Source: an uncultured Prevotellaceae bacterium | GTDB lineage: Bacteria > Bacteroidota > Bacteroidia > Bacteroidales > Bacteroidaceae | Direction of reading: 5' to 3' | DNA length: 64,000 nt | Assembly (NCBI GenBank): GCA_947176895.1 | Contig: CAMWSK010000005.1 | Span: 1-64,000 of the forward strand | In this document: in pieces, positions 43,473-52,989 of the stretch | How positions within the stretch are numbered: the first letter of the stretch is position 1 | Layout: each line of letters begins with the position of its first letter | The notes under the pieces: generated by a model | What the model was told of the DNA's origin: nothing | Database searches by the model: none | Seen by the model: only the letters and a program-made list of their open reading frames with translations | Translations under genes and position numbers: made by a program

Positions 43473-44792
43473 ATGAACGCAACAAATAGAAAGGGAATGA
43501 TTATGAAAAAGGAAAAACTACATTTTGAGACGCTCCAGCTACATGTAGGACAAGAACAAGCCGACCCTGCCACCGACAGCCGTGCAGTGCCGATTTACCA
43601 GACTGCCTCATACGTGTTCCATAACTCACAGCATGCCGCCGACCGCTTCGGCTTGCGTGATGCGGGAAACATATACGGGCGCCTGACCAACTCCACCCAA
43701 GATGTTTTTGAGCGGCGCATAGCCGCCCTTGAAGGTGGGGTTGCCGCTCTTGCCGTGGCAAGCGGTGCCGCCGCCATCACATACGCGCTACAAAACATAG
43801 CGCGAAACGGCGACCACATCGTCGCCGCCAACAACCTTTATGGCGGCACATACAACCTGCTGGCCCACACTCTCAGCACACAAGGAGTTGACACCACCTT
43901 TGTCAATCCCGCAGACTTTGAAGAGGTGGACGCCGCATTCCGGGAAAACACCAAGGCCGTTATCGTAGAGACATTCGGCAACCCCAACGCCAATGTCACC
44001 GATATCGGAAGGATTGCGGAGATTGCCCACAGACACAACACGATATTACTCGTGGACAACACTTTCGGCACTCCGTTCCTTATCCGCCCAATAGAACACG
44101 GAGCAGACATTGTGGTGCATTCCGCCACAAAGTTTATTGGCGGACACGGTTCGTCGCTTGGTGGAGTGATTGTTGACGGAGGTAAGTTCGATTGGAAGAG
44201 CAACGCCGGCAAATATCCCACATTGGCGCAGCCCGACCCAAGCTATCACGGAGCGGTGTTTGCCGATGTTGCCGGAGCGGCAGCGTTCGTCACACGCATC
44301 CGTGCCGTTATCCTGCGTGACACGGGTGCCGCCATCTCTCCATTCAATGCCTGGATACTGCTACAGGGACTTGAGACGTTGAGTCTAAGAATCGAACGTC
44401 ATGTGTTCAACGCATTGAGGGTGGTGGAGTTTTTGGACAAACACCCCAAAGTGAGGCGCGTAAACCATCCGTCACTGGCATCACATCCTGACCATGCGTT
44501 ATACAACAGGCTGTTTCCCAATGGTGGCGGCAGTATCTTCACTTTTGAGATAGCCGGAGGGGAAAAGGAGGCATGGAGTTTTATCGACCATCTCCGGATA
44601 TTCTCGCTTCTGGCGAATGTCGGTGATGTCAAGAGTCTGGTGATACATCCTGCCAGCACAACGCATTCGCAATTGAACGAACAGGAATTGGAAGAACAAG
44701 GCATCACGCCGAGTACGGTACGCCTCTCCATCGGAACGGAGCATATTGACGACCTGATAGCCGACTTGACACAAGCTTTGGAAAAGGCATAA
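43473..44792 (+). CDS. metY: O-acetylhomoserine sulfhydrylase (MetY type)
   Basis: 439 residues from ATG 43473; in-frame ATGs at 43497 and 43503 are alternatives. A Cys/Met-metabolism PLP enzyme that makes homocysteine from O-acetylhomoserine and sulfide. [32 protein letters not shown] is the MetY-type N-terminus; [22 protein letters not shown], the PLP-binding lysine in [16 protein letters not shown] and the C-terminal [10 protein letters not shown] follow. Length fits MetY (about 425-440) better than the shorter MetB/MetC. cysK follows after 48 bp, giving a sulfur-assimilation pair. Confidence 0.93.
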   Translation: MNATNRKGMIMKKEKLHFETLQLHVGQEQADPATDSRAVPIYQTASYVFHNSQHAADRFGLRDAGNIYGRLTNSTQDVFERRIAALEGGVAALAVASGAAAITYALQNIARNGDHIVAANNLYGGTYNLLAHTLSTQGVDTTFVNPADFEEVDAAFRENTKAVIVETFGNPNANVTDIGRIAEIAHRHNTILLVDNTFGTPFLIRPIEHGADIVVHSATKFIGGHGSSLGGVIVDGGKFDWKSNAGKYPTLAQPDPSYHGAVFADVAGAAAFVTRIRAVILRDTGAAISPFNAWILLQGLETLSLRIERHVFNALRVVEFLDKHPKVRRVNHPSLASHPDHALYNRLFPNGGGSIFTFEIAGGEKEAWSFIDHLRIFSLLANVGDVKSLVIHPASTTHSQLNEQELEEQGITPSTVRLSIGTEHIDDLIADLTQALEKA

Positions 44793-44840
44793 GAATGCGA
44801 TAATAAGAAAGGATGGATTCATTCATAAACCCTTTATAAT

Positions 44841-45773
44841 ATGAGTAAAATTTATCAATCTCTCACTGAGCTTATCGGGCATACCCCACTGTTTGAACTC
44901 ACCAACATAGAAAAGGAGAAAAAACTGGAAAGTAAAGTGATAGTAAAAATAGAGTCCTTTAACCCGGGAGGAAGTGTGAAAGACCGCGCGGCATTGGCTA
45001 TGATTAAAGCGGCAGAACAAGACGGACAGCTTATGCCCGGTGGAACGATTATCGAACCCACCAGTGGCAACACAGGTATCGGTCTGGCATGGGTGGCTTC
45101 TGTAAGAGGGTATAAGCTGATACTGACGATGCCGGAGACCATGAGCGTGGAAAGGCGCAATCTGTTAAAGGCTTTGGGAGCCACGCTTGTGCTCACGCCC
45201 GGAAGCGAAGGAATGAAAGGAGCCATAAGGAAAGCCGAGGAGCTGAAAGAACAAACGCCGGGTGCCATTATTCTTCAGCAGTTCGAGAATCCTGCCAATC
45301 CTGCCGCACATGTACTCACCACGGCTGAGGAAATATGGCAGGATACGGATGGTAACGTAGATATATTCGTGGCCGGAGTGGGCACGGGAGGAACAATCAG
45401 CGGAACAGGTAAAGGGTTGAAGAGCCATAATCCTTCCGTTCGGGTTGTGGCTGTAGAACCGGATGGATCGCCGGTTCTTTCAGGAGGAGAGGCCGGCCCG
45501 CACAAAATACAGGGGATTGGTGCCGGATTTGTCCCGGTCAATTTTGACCGGGATGTGACCGATCTTATCGTGCGGGTGAAGAACGAAGAGGCGATGGAAG
45601 CCTCCCGCCTGCTTGCCCATAAGGAAGGGCTGTTGGTGGGCATCTCTTCCGGTGCGGCCCTGCATGCCGCGCTGCAGTTGGCCCGTTTGCCCGAAAACAA
45701 CGGGAAGACCATCGTGGTTCTTCTGCCTGATACGGGAGAACGGTATCTGTCTACCGAACTTTTCGCCATTTAA
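44841..45773 (+). CDS. cysK: Cysteine synthase A
   Basis: 310 residues. Makes cysteine from O-acetylserine and sulfide. The PLP lysine is in [13 protein letters not shown] (about 47), the phosphate/substrate loop in [12 protein letters not shown], and the PLP glycine loop in [15 protein letters not shown]; the C-terminus has ISSGAA and [15 protein letters not shown]. Length and motifs match CysK rather than cystathionine beta-synthase. It lies behind metY and before a strong terminator, so the two sulfhydrylation routes are probably co-expressed under the divergent Lrp-type regulator. Confidence 0.95.
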   Translation: MSKIYQSLTELIGHTPLFELTNIEKEKKLESKVIVKIESFNPGGSVKDRAALAMIKAAEQDGQLMPGGTIIEPTSGNTGIGLAWVASVRGYKLILTMPETMSVERRNLLKALGATLVLTPGSEGMKGAIRKAEELKEQTPGAIILQQFENPANPAAHVLTTAEEIWQDTDGNVDIFVAGVGTGGTISGTGKGLKSHNPSVRVVAVEPDGSPVLSGGEAGPHKIQGIGAGFVPVNFDRDVTDLIVRVKNEEAMEASRLLAHKEGLLVGISSGAALHAALQLARLPENNGKTIVVLLPDTGERYLSTELFAI

Positions 45774-45865
45774 GAATACGGACGAACATTGCGATACTCA
45801 TTTCCGTCGGCATGGACAATGCCAACGGGACCTTTCTGATACTATCGCAACCAAGACAAAGAACA

Positions 45866-45910
45866 ATAGTTCCAAGAGAAATGACGCATCGTTTCTCTTG
45901 GAACTATTTT
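45866..45910 (+). terminator. Terminator after metY-cysK
   Basis: A 16-bp perfect stem ATAGTTCCAAGAGAAA / TTTCTCTTGGAACTAT with a 10-nt loop, then T residues. Its right arm overlaps the last codons of the convergent lipoprotein gene. Confidence 0.85.
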
Positions 45911-46308
45911 ATCCACCAGCGATCATCGTGCTGAACAAAGGGAAGATGGATGCGCTCTTGAACGGAATCATTCCATACCATCTCCACATACACCTCGGCA
46001 GAACCGTCCTCCAGCAAGGTGTCACCCACCACCGTAGCAGCGGTCAGACGTCCCATCCTGTCATGCTCCTCTGCCTGATGCTGAAGCATGAGATCGCGCA
46101 GTTGACTTTGGTATTCACGGGGAAGGCGCTCATAATCCAACATCATACGCAGATAGCCGTCCACATCGCCGCAAAGCCGATAACACATCACTTTGTGTGC
46201 GGTTCTCCTCAGTTGGATATTGCTTTTTGATGTAGCGTCCCCGTCCTTCTTGCCACAAGAGGACAAGAGGACCAGGGAAAAAAGCAAGACAACAGATACG
46301 CGCTTCAT
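45904..46308 (-). CDS. Small lipoprotein, NTF2-like (DUF4878-like)
   Basis: 134 residues from ATG 46308, chosen because it gives a proper lipoprotein signal (MKRVSVVLLFSLVLLSSC, lipobox LSSC); the longer open frame runs back into der. The mature part, CYRLCGDVDGYLRMMLDYERLPREYQSQLRDLM followed by a beta-rich end (GDTLLEDGSAEVYVEMVW ... IHLPFVQHDDRWWIK), looks like an NTF2/DUF4878-type fold. Function unknown. It starts 9 bp after the der stop and is likely the last gene of the yceD-rpmF-fabH-era-der transcript or a separate unit. Confidence 0.75.
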   Translation of the reverse strand: MKRVSVVLLFSLVLLSSCGKKDGDATSKSNIQLRRTAHKVMCYRLCGDVDGYLRMMLDYERLPREYQSQLRDLMLQHQAEEHDRMGRLTAATVVGDTLLEDGSAEVYVEMVWNDSVQERIHLPFVQHDDRWWIK

Positions 46309-46316
46309 CCTTCTCC

Positions 46317-47627
46317 TTATTTCTGACGAATAAAGATGTTGATGGGGCACCCCGAGAAGTCCCAACGCTCGCGAATCTTATTCTCAAGGAAGCGGCGGTA
46401 AGGTTCCTTCACATACTGCGGCAGGTTGGCATAGAACACGAACGAGGGAACCCGCGTGTCGGGCAACTGCATGCAATACTTGATTTTAATGTACTTTCCT
46501 TTGATTGATGGTGGGGGATAGGCCTCGATGAGAGGCAACATCTCCTCGTTCAACTTGGCCGTCGACACACGACGACGACGATTCTCATACACTTCTTTGG
46601 CCGTCTCAAGCACACGGAAGATGCGCTGCTTGGTGAGGGCGGAAGCAAAGATGATGGGGAAGTCGTTGAAGGGAGCCATGCGGTAGCGAACAGCTTCCTC
46701 GAAAACGTCCATCACCTTCTGCGTCTTCTCCTCCACCAGATCCCATTTGTTCACCACCACCACCAGGCTCTTCTGGTTCTTCTGTATCAACGAAAAAATG
46801 TTCAGGTCTTGCGCCTCGATGCCTCGGGTGGCATCAAGCATCAGGATGCACACATCGCTGTTCTCAATGCTGCGGATGGAGCGCATCACGCTGTAGAACT
46901 CCAGATCCTCGTTCACCTTGTTCTTTCGGCGGATGCCGGCGGTATCCACCAGATAGAAGTCAAAACCGAACTTGGTGTAACGCGTATAGATACTGTCACG
47001 CGTGGTGCCGGCTATCTCCGTCACGATATTGCGTTCCTCACCGATAAAAGCGTTCACGATACTGCTCTTGCCGGCATTCGGGCGTCCCACCACGGCAAAA
47101 CGGGGGATATCCTCATCGGGCAGCTGTTCGCTCTTCTTGGGGAGCTTCTCGATTACCAGGTCCAGCAAATCGCCCGTTCCGCTTCCGGTGGCGGCGCTGA
47201 TACACTGGGGGTCTCCCAATCCGAGCTTATAGAACTCGGCAGCAAGATAGGTTTCGTTGTTGTCGGTCTTGTTGGCTACCAGGACAACGGGCTTGTTCGT
47301 ACGACGGAGGATGGCGGCCACCGCCTCGTCCAGATCGGTCAGTCCGTTCTGCACGTCCACCAGAAAGAGGATGACATCAGCCTCATCGGTGGCCAGTGCC
47401 ACCTGTTTGCGAATCTCCTCTTCGAAGATATCATCGCTGTTCACCACCCATCCGCCGGTGTCCACAACAGAAAACTCATGTCTGCCCCACTCGCACTTGC
47501 CATACTGACGGTCGCGCGTAGTACCGGCCTCGTCACTGACAATAGCGTGACGGGTCTGCGTCAGACGATTGAAAAGCGTGGACTTTCCCACGTTGGGGCG
47601 CCCCACAATAGCTAATAGATTTGCCAT
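46317..47627 (-). CDS. der: Ribosome biogenesis GTPase Der (EngA)
   Basis: 436 residues with two tandem GTPase domains and a C-terminal KH-like domain, the unique Der layout. First domain: [30 protein letters not shown]. Second: [31 protein letters not shown]. Der works in late assembly of the 50S subunit. Length is normal. It lies 132 bp downstream of era on the same strand; the gap shows a GGCTTG/CAAGCC hairpin (47667-47686) and one at the era stop. Confidence 0.96.
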   Translation of the reverse strand: MANLLAIVGRPNVGKSTLFNRLTQTRHAIVSDEAGTTRDRQYGKCEWGRHEFSVVDTGGWVVNSDDIFEEEIRKQVALATDEADVILFLVDVQNGLTDLDEAVAAILRRTNKPVVLVANKTDNNETYLAAEFYKLGLGDPQCISAATGSGTGDLLDLVIEKLPKKSEQLPDEDIPRFAVVGRPNAGKSSIVNAFIGEERNIVTEIAGTTRDSIYTRYTKFGFDFYLVDTAGIRRKNKVNEDLEFYSVMRSIRSIENSDVCILMLDATRGIEAQDLNIFSLIQKNQKSLVVVVNKWDLVEEKTQKVMDVFEEAVRYRMAPFNDFPIIFASALTKQRIFRVLETAKEVYENRRRRVSTAKLNEEMLPLIEAYPPPSIKGKYIKIKYCMQLPDTRVPSFVFYANLPQYVKEPYRRFLENKIRERWDFSGCPINIFIRQK

Positions 47628-47759
47628 TTTGTTGTTTGATTACTGAAGTTCAACATTCTTCGGCCCGGGGCTTGCCGGGACAAGCCACGCGAGTTAACCC
47701 TCTCTCTATTCAGGGCGCCTGATATTTTCCCGTTGCAGCAGGCGGCGGACCAGCAGGAC

Positions 47760-48641
47760 TCAGTCCTGCTGATAACCGTAGATTCTCATGGCACGGTCGC
47801 TGTTGCGCCAATCCTTGTTCACTTTCACGAAGGTCTCCAGATAGATGCTCTTGCCGAAGAATCTCTCCAGCGAGCGCCGTGCCTCGGTGCTCATACGTTT
47901 GAGTGCCACGCCCTTGTGCCCGATGATTATACCCTTCTGGCTGTCCCGCTCCACGTATATCACAGCGTTGATGTGGATGTTTCGGTCGGTCTCCTTAAAG
48001 CTTTCCACCACCACCTCCACGCTGTAAGGTATTTCCTTATTATAATAAAGGAGTATCTTCTCGCGGATAATCTCTGTCACAAAGAAGCGGGCGGGCTTGT
48101 CGGTCCACTGGTCTTTGTCGAAGTAGGCGGGGCTTTCGGGCAACAGCTCCTTGATACGGGCCAACACCCTGTCCACGCCAAACTTGTTCAGCGCACTGAT
48201 GGGCATGATTTCCGCTTGAGGCAAAGCATGATGCCACTCCTCCACTTTTTTCTCCAGAGCCTCCTGATTTGACAGGTCTATCTTGTTGACGAGCACCATG
48301 ACGGGACATTGCATCCGGGCCACGTGATCCAGGAAGTCCTGATTCTTGTCAGGCGTCTCCACCATATCGGTCACATAAAGCAACACGTCGGCATCCTGCA
48401 GCGCACTCTCCGAGAACTGAAGCATCTGCTCCTGCAACTTGGAGCTGGGCTTGAGCACTCCGGGCGTGTCGGAGAACACAATCTGCATCTCCTCGGTATT
48501 GAGAATACCCATGATGCGGTGGCGCGTGGTCTGCGCCTTGAAGGTGGCGATGCTTATGCGCTCGCCCACCAACAGGTTCATCAACGTGCTTTTCCCCACG
48601 TTGGGGTTACCTACGATATTTACGAATCCGGCCTTGTGCAT
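47760..48641 (-). CDS. era: GTPase Era
   Basis: 293 residues from ATG 48641 ([22 protein letters not shown]); the longer open frame runs back into fabH. GTPase motifs: GNPNVGKST, the Era switch I region ISIATFKAQTTRHRIMG, DTPG, and NKID. The C-terminal KH domain carries GIIIGHKGVALKRMSTEARRSLERFF, which binds the 3' end of 16S rRNA. It starts right before the fabH stop and acts in 30S maturation. A CAGCAGGA/TCCTGCTG hairpin overlaps its stop codon. Confidence 0.96.
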   Translation of the reverse strand: MHKAGFVNIVGNPNVGKSTLMNLLVGERISIATFKAQTTRHRIMGILNTEEMQIVFSDTPGVLKPSSKLQEQMLQFSESALQDADVLLYVTDMVETPDKNQDFLDHVARMQCPVMVLVNKIDLSNQEALEKKVEEWHHALPQAEIMPISALNKFGVDRVLARIKELLPESPAYFDKDQWTDKPARFFVTEIIREKILLYYNKEIPYSVEVVVESFKETDRNIHINAVIYVERDSQKGIIIGHKGVALKRMSTEARRSLERFFGKSIYLETFVKVNKDWRNSDRAMRIYGYQQD

Positions 48642-48642
48642 C

Positions 48643-49734
48643 TTATTCCCTTCCGGCACAATAGTCAGCCCATTCCTGTCGGCTGATTTGTCCTTCCTTA
48701 TAGAAACGGGCGGGACTCTTGGCCGCTTCGGCGGCACCGTCGTAGGCCCACACCAGATAGCTTGCGCCCCAAGTGAAGCCGGCTCCGAAGGCGGTGAACA
48801 CAATCTTGTCGCCCTTCTTCAGTTGGGGCTCATACTCCCAAAGAGCCAAGGGCAATGTGCCTCCACTGGTGTTGGCCATATGGTCGACGTTCACCATCAC
48901 ATGGTCTGTGTCCAGTCCCACGCGCTTGGCCACGCTCTCCTCGATATTTATATTTGCCTGATGAGGAACCAAGAAGCGGATATTGTCGCTCGTCAGGCCG
49001 TTGCGGCTGCAGATGGTGTCCACGGCAGTGCACATATTCAGCACAGCATGCTTATACACGGTCCGGCCCTCCTGATAAACGAAGTGTTCGCGTGCATCCA
49101 CGCTCTCGTGACTGGGCATCTTGGCACTTCCGCCGGCAGCCATGTGCAGGGGTTGATAACCCTGCCCATCGGTGTAATAAGCACCGTCCAGCAGGCCGAG
49201 TTCCTCTTCTGTGGTAGGCTCCAGCATCACACACGCAGCCCCGTCTCCGAAGATGGGACAGGTGTTGCGGTCCTCATAGTTGGTCATCGAACTCATGTGG
49301 TCGCCCCCGCACACGATGATATGCTGATAACGGCCGCTCCGGATGAAGTTGGCGCCTGTCTCCAGGCCATAGAGGAAACCGGCACAGGCAGCCTCCATAT
49401 CAAAGCCAAAAGCCTTCTTCATCCCCAGATTGCCTATCACCAGACTGGCCGTCGAGGGGAAATGATAGTCGGGGGTGGTGGTGGCACAGATCACGGCATC
49501 CACCTCATCAGGCTTCACGCCCGTCTTCTCCAGCAGTTGTTTCACGGCACGCGTCATCATATAGCTGGTGCCGCTGCCCTGCTCGGGTTTCAATATGTGG
49601 CGCGTCTTCACGCCGATACGTTGCATAATCCACTCATCGCTGGTGTCCACGATGCGGCTCATCTCCTCGTTGTCAAGAATATAGTCGGGCACATAACCAC
49701 CAATGCCCGTGATTTTTGCATTTATTTTTTCCAT
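48643..49734 (-). CDS. fabH: Beta-ketoacyl-ACP synthase III
   Basis: 363 residues, somewhat longer than the E. coli enzyme. It starts fatty-acid synthesis by joining an acyl-CoA primer to malonyl-ACP. The triad is seen: Cys117 in [12 protein letters not shown], His in VPHQANINI and Asn in NTSGGT (NTSAAS in most homologues). The C-terminal [13 protein letters not shown] is typical. Its extra C-terminal tail ([28 protein letters not shown]) is unusual compared with the short E. coli form. rpmF lies upstream and era downstream, the standard order. Confidence 0.95.
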   Translation of the reverse strand: MEKINAKITGIGGYVPDYILDNEEMSRIVDTSDEWIMQRIGVKTRHILKPEQGSGTSYMMTRAVKQLLEKTGVKPDEVDAVICATTTPDYHFPSTASLVIGNLGMKKAFGFDMEAACAGFLYGLETGANFIRSGRYQHIIVCGGDHMSSMTNYEDRNTCPIFGDGAACVMLEPTTEEELGLLDGAYYTDGQGYQPLHMAAGGSAKMPSHESVDAREHFVYQEGRTVYKHAVLNMCTAVDTICSRNGLTSDNIRFLVPHQANINIEESVAKRVGLDTDHVMVNVDHMANTSGGTLPLALWEYEPQLKKGDKIVFTAFGAGFTWGASYLVWAYDGAAEAAKSPARFYKEGQISRQEWADYCAGRE

Positions 49735-49756
49735 GAGATATGTTTTGTTTAAGAAT

Positions 49757-49788
49757 TAAGCCGCCTGAGCATAGGCTCGGACGGCTTA
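49757..49788. other. Hairpin between rpmF and fabH
   Basis: TAAGCCG / CGGCTTA with an inner GAGC/GCTC stem. On the minus strand, the direction of transcription, it lacks a T run, so it may be a processing or attenuation site rather than a terminator. Confidence 0.4.
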
Positions 49789-49817
49789 TTTTCTTCTGAG
49801 CCTCTACGGCTATTGCC

Positions 49818-49997
49818 TTAGGCCTCCTTCTCGATTGCCACCTTACCACGATAGTAGCCACAAGCGGGACATACGGTGTGGTAGATGTAGAACTCGCCAC
49901 AATTGGGGCATACTGCCAGGGTGGGAGCAACTGCGCCATCATGCGTGCGGCGCTTCAGGGTACGAGTCTTACTCTGTCTTCTTTTTGGATGTGCCAT
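49818..49997 (-). CDS. rpmF: 50S ribosomal protein L32
   Basis: 59 residues: starts MAHPKRRQSKTRTLKRRTHD and has the zinc ribbon CPNCGEFYIYHTVCPACG with all four cysteines, so it is the zinc-binding (C+) form. It ends KVAIEKEA. It lies 13 bp downstream of the yceD-type gene and upstream of fabH, the conserved order yceD-rpmF-fabH. Confidence 0.97.
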   Translation of the reverse strand: MAHPKRRQSKTRTLKRRTHDGAVAPTLAVCPNCGEFYIYHTVCPACGYYRGKVAIEKEA

Positions 49998-50010
49998 TTC
50001 TTTTTATATT

Positions 50011-50523
50011 TTATTGTTTATCTAATACTCCTTTCAGCGCATCCCATCGAGGGTCAGGGGACTTCTCCTCGGCCTGGGCTGCAAATTCCTTCAATGCCTT
50101 GTCCGTTTCTCCCGTGCATTCGCCGTCGGGGTGCACATGTCTTATGGGCACTTGCAGGGCAATCTGCTCATAGACGGGCCACTGCAGGTCGATGGTGCCG
50201 CGCTCCTCGGGGATGGTTATCACATCGCCGTCATCGGCATCCTCCTGCCCAAGCCTCACTCTCACCGTCGCGTTGCCCTCGATTTTCTGGCTCATGGGTT
50301 CCATACAACGGTCACAGTCCACGGTCACCTGCCCTTTCAGACTGAAATGAAGATCGTAGCTGGCAGAGGCCAAGCGCTCGACCTCCAGTGCCACAGCGAC
50401 CGTTCCATACTGAATCTGGGCATCTTCGATAGCGGCAAAGAAGTCATCCCCAACCACCCAATCATACGCCTGCAGCGCGGTCTGCTGGTCACGCAGATTG
50501 ATGATATAGGCACTCTTCTTCAT
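50011..50523 (-). CDS. yceD: YceD family (DUF177) protein
   Basis: 170 residues. DUF177 proteins sit next to rpmF in most bacteria and are tied to 23S rRNA accumulation. The core is VTVDCDRCMEPMSQKIEGNATVRVRLG with the family CxxC motif, followed by an acidic stretch (EDADDGD), IDLQWPVYEQIALQVPIRHVHPDGEC, and the C-terminal DPRWDALKGV (DPRxxxL), which is typical. First gene of the yceD-rpmF-fabH-era-der cluster. Confidence 0.92.
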   Translation of the reverse strand: MKKSAYIINLRDQQTALQAYDWVVGDDFFAAIEDAQIQYGTVAVALEVERLASASYDLHFSLKGQVTVDCDRCMEPMSQKIEGNATVRVRLGQEDADDGDVITIPEERGTIDLQWPVYEQIALQVPIRHVHPDGECTGETDKALKEFAAQAEEKSPDPRWDALKGVLDKQ

Positions 50524-50557
50524 ACACTTCTATGGTTGCATATCGGCATTTGGTCTG

Positions 50558-50565
50558 CAAAATTA
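50558..50565 (-). promoter_or_regulatory. -7 box of the yceD-rpmF-fabH operon
   Basis: TAATTTTG on the minus strand, 34 bp before the yceD ATG. A TTGG lies 19 bp upstream as a weak -33 element. Confidence 0.5.
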
Positions 50566-50614
50566 CAAAAAAAAGCAAACACCGCCAACAAAAACCCGCT
50601 AATTCTTTTGGCCG

Positions 50615-51757
50615 CTAAGCTTTTTTCAGTTCTATGCGAAAGGTCGTTCCTTGGCCCAACTGCGATTTTTTTACATATATCCGTCCGCCGTGATACTCCT
50701 CGACGATGCGTTTGGCCAGCGAGAGCCCCAACCCCCAGCCGCGCTTCTTGGTGGTGAAGCCCGGCATGAACACGCTCTTGAAGTTCTTGGCGGCAATACC
50801 CTTGCCCGTATCCTGCACCTCTATCCACACCCGTTCGTCCTCCTCGCCCGCAGAAAGCGTGATGCTGCCACGGCCCTCCATGGCATCCACCGCATTCTTG
50901 CACAGGTTCTCCACCACCCACTCAAACAGCGAGGCACACAACGGAACGATCAACGCCTGTTCGGGCAGGCAGAGTGTCAGGTTCACCCTGTTGCTCACGC
51001 GCCGCTGCATGTAGTGCGCCACCGCCTCCAGCGTGTCGTTCAGGTTCTCGGGATGCAGTTCCGGGCGGGAACCGATTTTCGAGAAACGCTCGGCCAGCAG
51101 TTCCAGCCGCTTCACGTCTTTGCTCATCTCCGCTATCATCTCGTCCCCGGGATACGTCTCGCGCAGCACCTCCACCCAGCCCGTCAGGCTGGAGATGGGC
51201 GTACCCAATTGGTGGGCCGTCTCCTTGCTCAGCCCCACCCACACGCGATTCTGCTCGGCCCGTTTGCTGACCACCACGGCCAACAGAGCCATGGCCACGA
51301 ACAGCAGCACCACAGCCATCTGGACATAGGGATACCAAGCCAAACGCCTGAGCATAAGGCTGTCGGCATAACACACTTCCCAATCGCCCACGCGGATGAC
51401 TCGACCTCCGGCCCGCATGTTGCGGGCCTCTTCTTTCACCAGCCGGATGCTGTCGGCCTCCGACTCTTGGCGAATGTTCAGATTTCTGCATTCCTGCACT
51501 TCACCCTGCGGGTCCACCACCACCACGGGGATGTTCTTGTTTCCCTCCAGCACGCGAAGCACCAATGCCAGGTCGGCGGTCTCGTCAGCCGTATTCAGCT
51601 GGTGCATAGCCTCGGCCCACACCTCGACGTTGCGCCTCTCCTGGTTTGAAAGGTCGCGCACCAACAGGCGCGACACCACCAAAGAGGCCGCCACTATCAG
51701 CACGGCCACGGCGATAAGCAGCACTCTCACATGTCGGATTCTATCTGTCCACTGCAT
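50615..51757 (-). CDS. Sensor histidine kinase (orphan)
   Basis: 380 residues. Two membrane segments (about 11-33 and 144-164) enclose a periplasmic sensor domain of about 110 residues. The H-box is KETAHQLGTPISSL with His182; then N-box ENLCKNAVDAM, G1 DTGKGI, F-box FMPGFTTKK and G2 GWGLGLSLAKRI complete the HATPase domain. It lacks a HAMP domain that I can see. No response regulator is adjacent, so the partner is unknown. It is divergent from the clostripain gene with 54 bp between start codons. Confidence 0.92.
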   Translation of the reverse strand: MQWTDRIRHVRVLLIAVAVLIVAASLVVSRLLVRDLSNQERRNVEVWAEAMHQLNTADETADLALVLRVLEGNKNIPVVVVDPQGEVQECRNLNIRQESEADSIRLVKEEARNMRAGGRVIRVGDWEVCYADSLMLRRLAWYPYVQMAVVLLFVAMALLAVVVSKRAEQNRVWVGLSKETAHQLGTPISSLTGWVEVLRETYPGDEMIAEMSKDVKRLELLAERFSKIGSRPELHPENLNDTLEAVAHYMQRRVSNRVNLTLCLPEQALIVPLCASLFEWVVENLCKNAVDAMEGRGSITLSAGEEDERVWIEVQDTGKGIAAKNFKSVFMPGFTTKKRGWGLGLSLAKRIVEEYHGGRIYVKKSQLGQGTTFRIELKKA

Positions 51758-51798
51758 AGTTAAGTAACGAAGAATGCGCCGGTTTATTGTCTTTTCAC

Positions 51799-51806
51799 TA
51801 TCTTTG
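51799..51806 (+). promoter_or_regulatory. -7 box of the clostripain gene (leaderless)
   Basis: TATCTTTG, then CACCC, then the ATG at 51812. With the usual distance of about 7 nt from the box to the transcription start, the mRNA would begin at or next to the start codon. Confidence 0.6.
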
Positions 51807-51811
51807 CACCC

Positions 51812-52984
51812 ATGAAACAGACAATCCTACACCTCGTTATCTGCCTTCTGGCACTTGGCGCCACAGCCTGTGACAAGCATTCCGGAAGCAACCTTCACCC
51901 CAAAGGTGACGAGGCGGCCGACACACTGCGCCGCCTGGTGGTGGTGTATATGGCCGCCGACAACAGCATCAGCAGTCTGGCCGATGCCGACGTGGAAGAA
52001 ATGGAGCGCGGTGCCCAAAGCATTCCCGATGACTGCGCCCTGGCCGTTTACCTTGACAACTACACCGACCGAGGCACACCGGGCATCCTGCTCATCGACA
52101 AGGCCAACGGGAAGCGCACGTTCAAGACGTACGCCGAGGACCCCGTCAGCACCGACTCGGCCGTGATGGAGCGGGTGCTCGACGATATCCTCAAAGGCAT
52201 CCCCGCCAAAGAGCACGCCCTGGTGCTCTGGAGCCACAGCACCGGCTGGGTTCCACGCGAGAACGACCGCAAACGCACCTGGGGAAGCGACAGGGGAAAC
52301 GAGATGCCCGTCACCACACTGGCACACGTGCTCGCGAATACGGGCATCCACTGGAAGTACATCTTCTACGACAGTTGCTTCATGCAATGCGTGGAAGTGG
52401 CCTACCAGATGCGCCACCTTACCGACTGGAGCATAGCCTCCCCCATCGAGATTCCCGGTTTGGGAGCGCCCTACGACTATATCATGCCCCACTTGTTCCA
52501 GGCCGAGGGTTTTGCCCACGACATCCCGCACGCCTACCACGAACACTACGAGAACCAATCCTACGGGGTCATCCTCTCCTCCATCCGCAGCAGCCGGCTG
52601 GACGACCTTGCCCGGGCCACCGCCACAGCGTTGGACACACTGGGCAGCGTCTCCACCAACAGCGTGCAGCAATACGGTGCATACACGGAAAACGCCCATT
52701 GGTTCGGTGAATTTTATGACATGGCCTCGCTTATGAACGCATGCCTTTGCCCGGCGGACTACGCCACCTGGCACGCCGCAATGGAGCAGGCCATCCCCCA
52801 CCGCTTCGCCACAAAACGATGGTACAGCATGTACAGCTCCATCAACGCCCGCCTTACCGACCCCGACCACTTCGCGGGAACATCCATGTACATCCCCACA
52901 GAGGGGCGCACCGGCATGAACGCCACCTGGCATCAACTGGACTGGGCCGGACAGATGCCTCCGACAATCATCATCATCAACTGA
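51812..52984 (+). CDS. Clostripain family (C11) cysteine peptidase, lipoprotein
   Basis: 390 residues, signal with lipobox LGATAC (Cys20). The catalytic dyad of the family is seen: His142 in LVLWSHSTGW (usually WGHGxGW) and Cys189 in FYDSCFMQCVEVAYQ. C11 peptidases cleave after Arg or Lys and often activate themselves; in gut Bacteroidales (fragipain, for example) they process toxins or surface proteins. The DRKRTWGSD segment may be the cleavage loop. tcdA follows after 5 bp. Confidence 0.88.
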   Translation: MKQTILHLVICLLALGATACDKHSGSNLHPKGDEAADTLRRLVVVYMAADNSISSLADADVEEMERGAQSIPDDCALAVYLDNYTDRGTPGILLIDKANGKRTFKTYAEDPVSTDSAVMERVLDDILKGIPAKEHALVLWSHSTGWVPRENDRKRTWGSDRGNEMPVTTLAHVLANTGIHWKYIFYDSCFMQCVEVAYQMRHLTDWSIASPIEIPGLGAPYDYIMPHLFQAEGFAHDIPHAYHEHYENQSYGVILSSIRSSRLDDLARATATALDTLGSVSTNSVQQYGAYTENAHWFGEFYDMASLMNACLCPADYATWHAAMEQAIPHRFATKRWYSMYSSINARLTDPDHFAGTSMYIPTEGRTGMNATWHQLDWAGQMPPTIIIIN

Positions 52985-52989
52985 CCGCA

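Noticed and set aside
49757-49788. Terminator between rpmF and fabH
   Set aside because: In the direction of transcription no T run follows, and the operon order suggests read-through; kept only as a hairpin.
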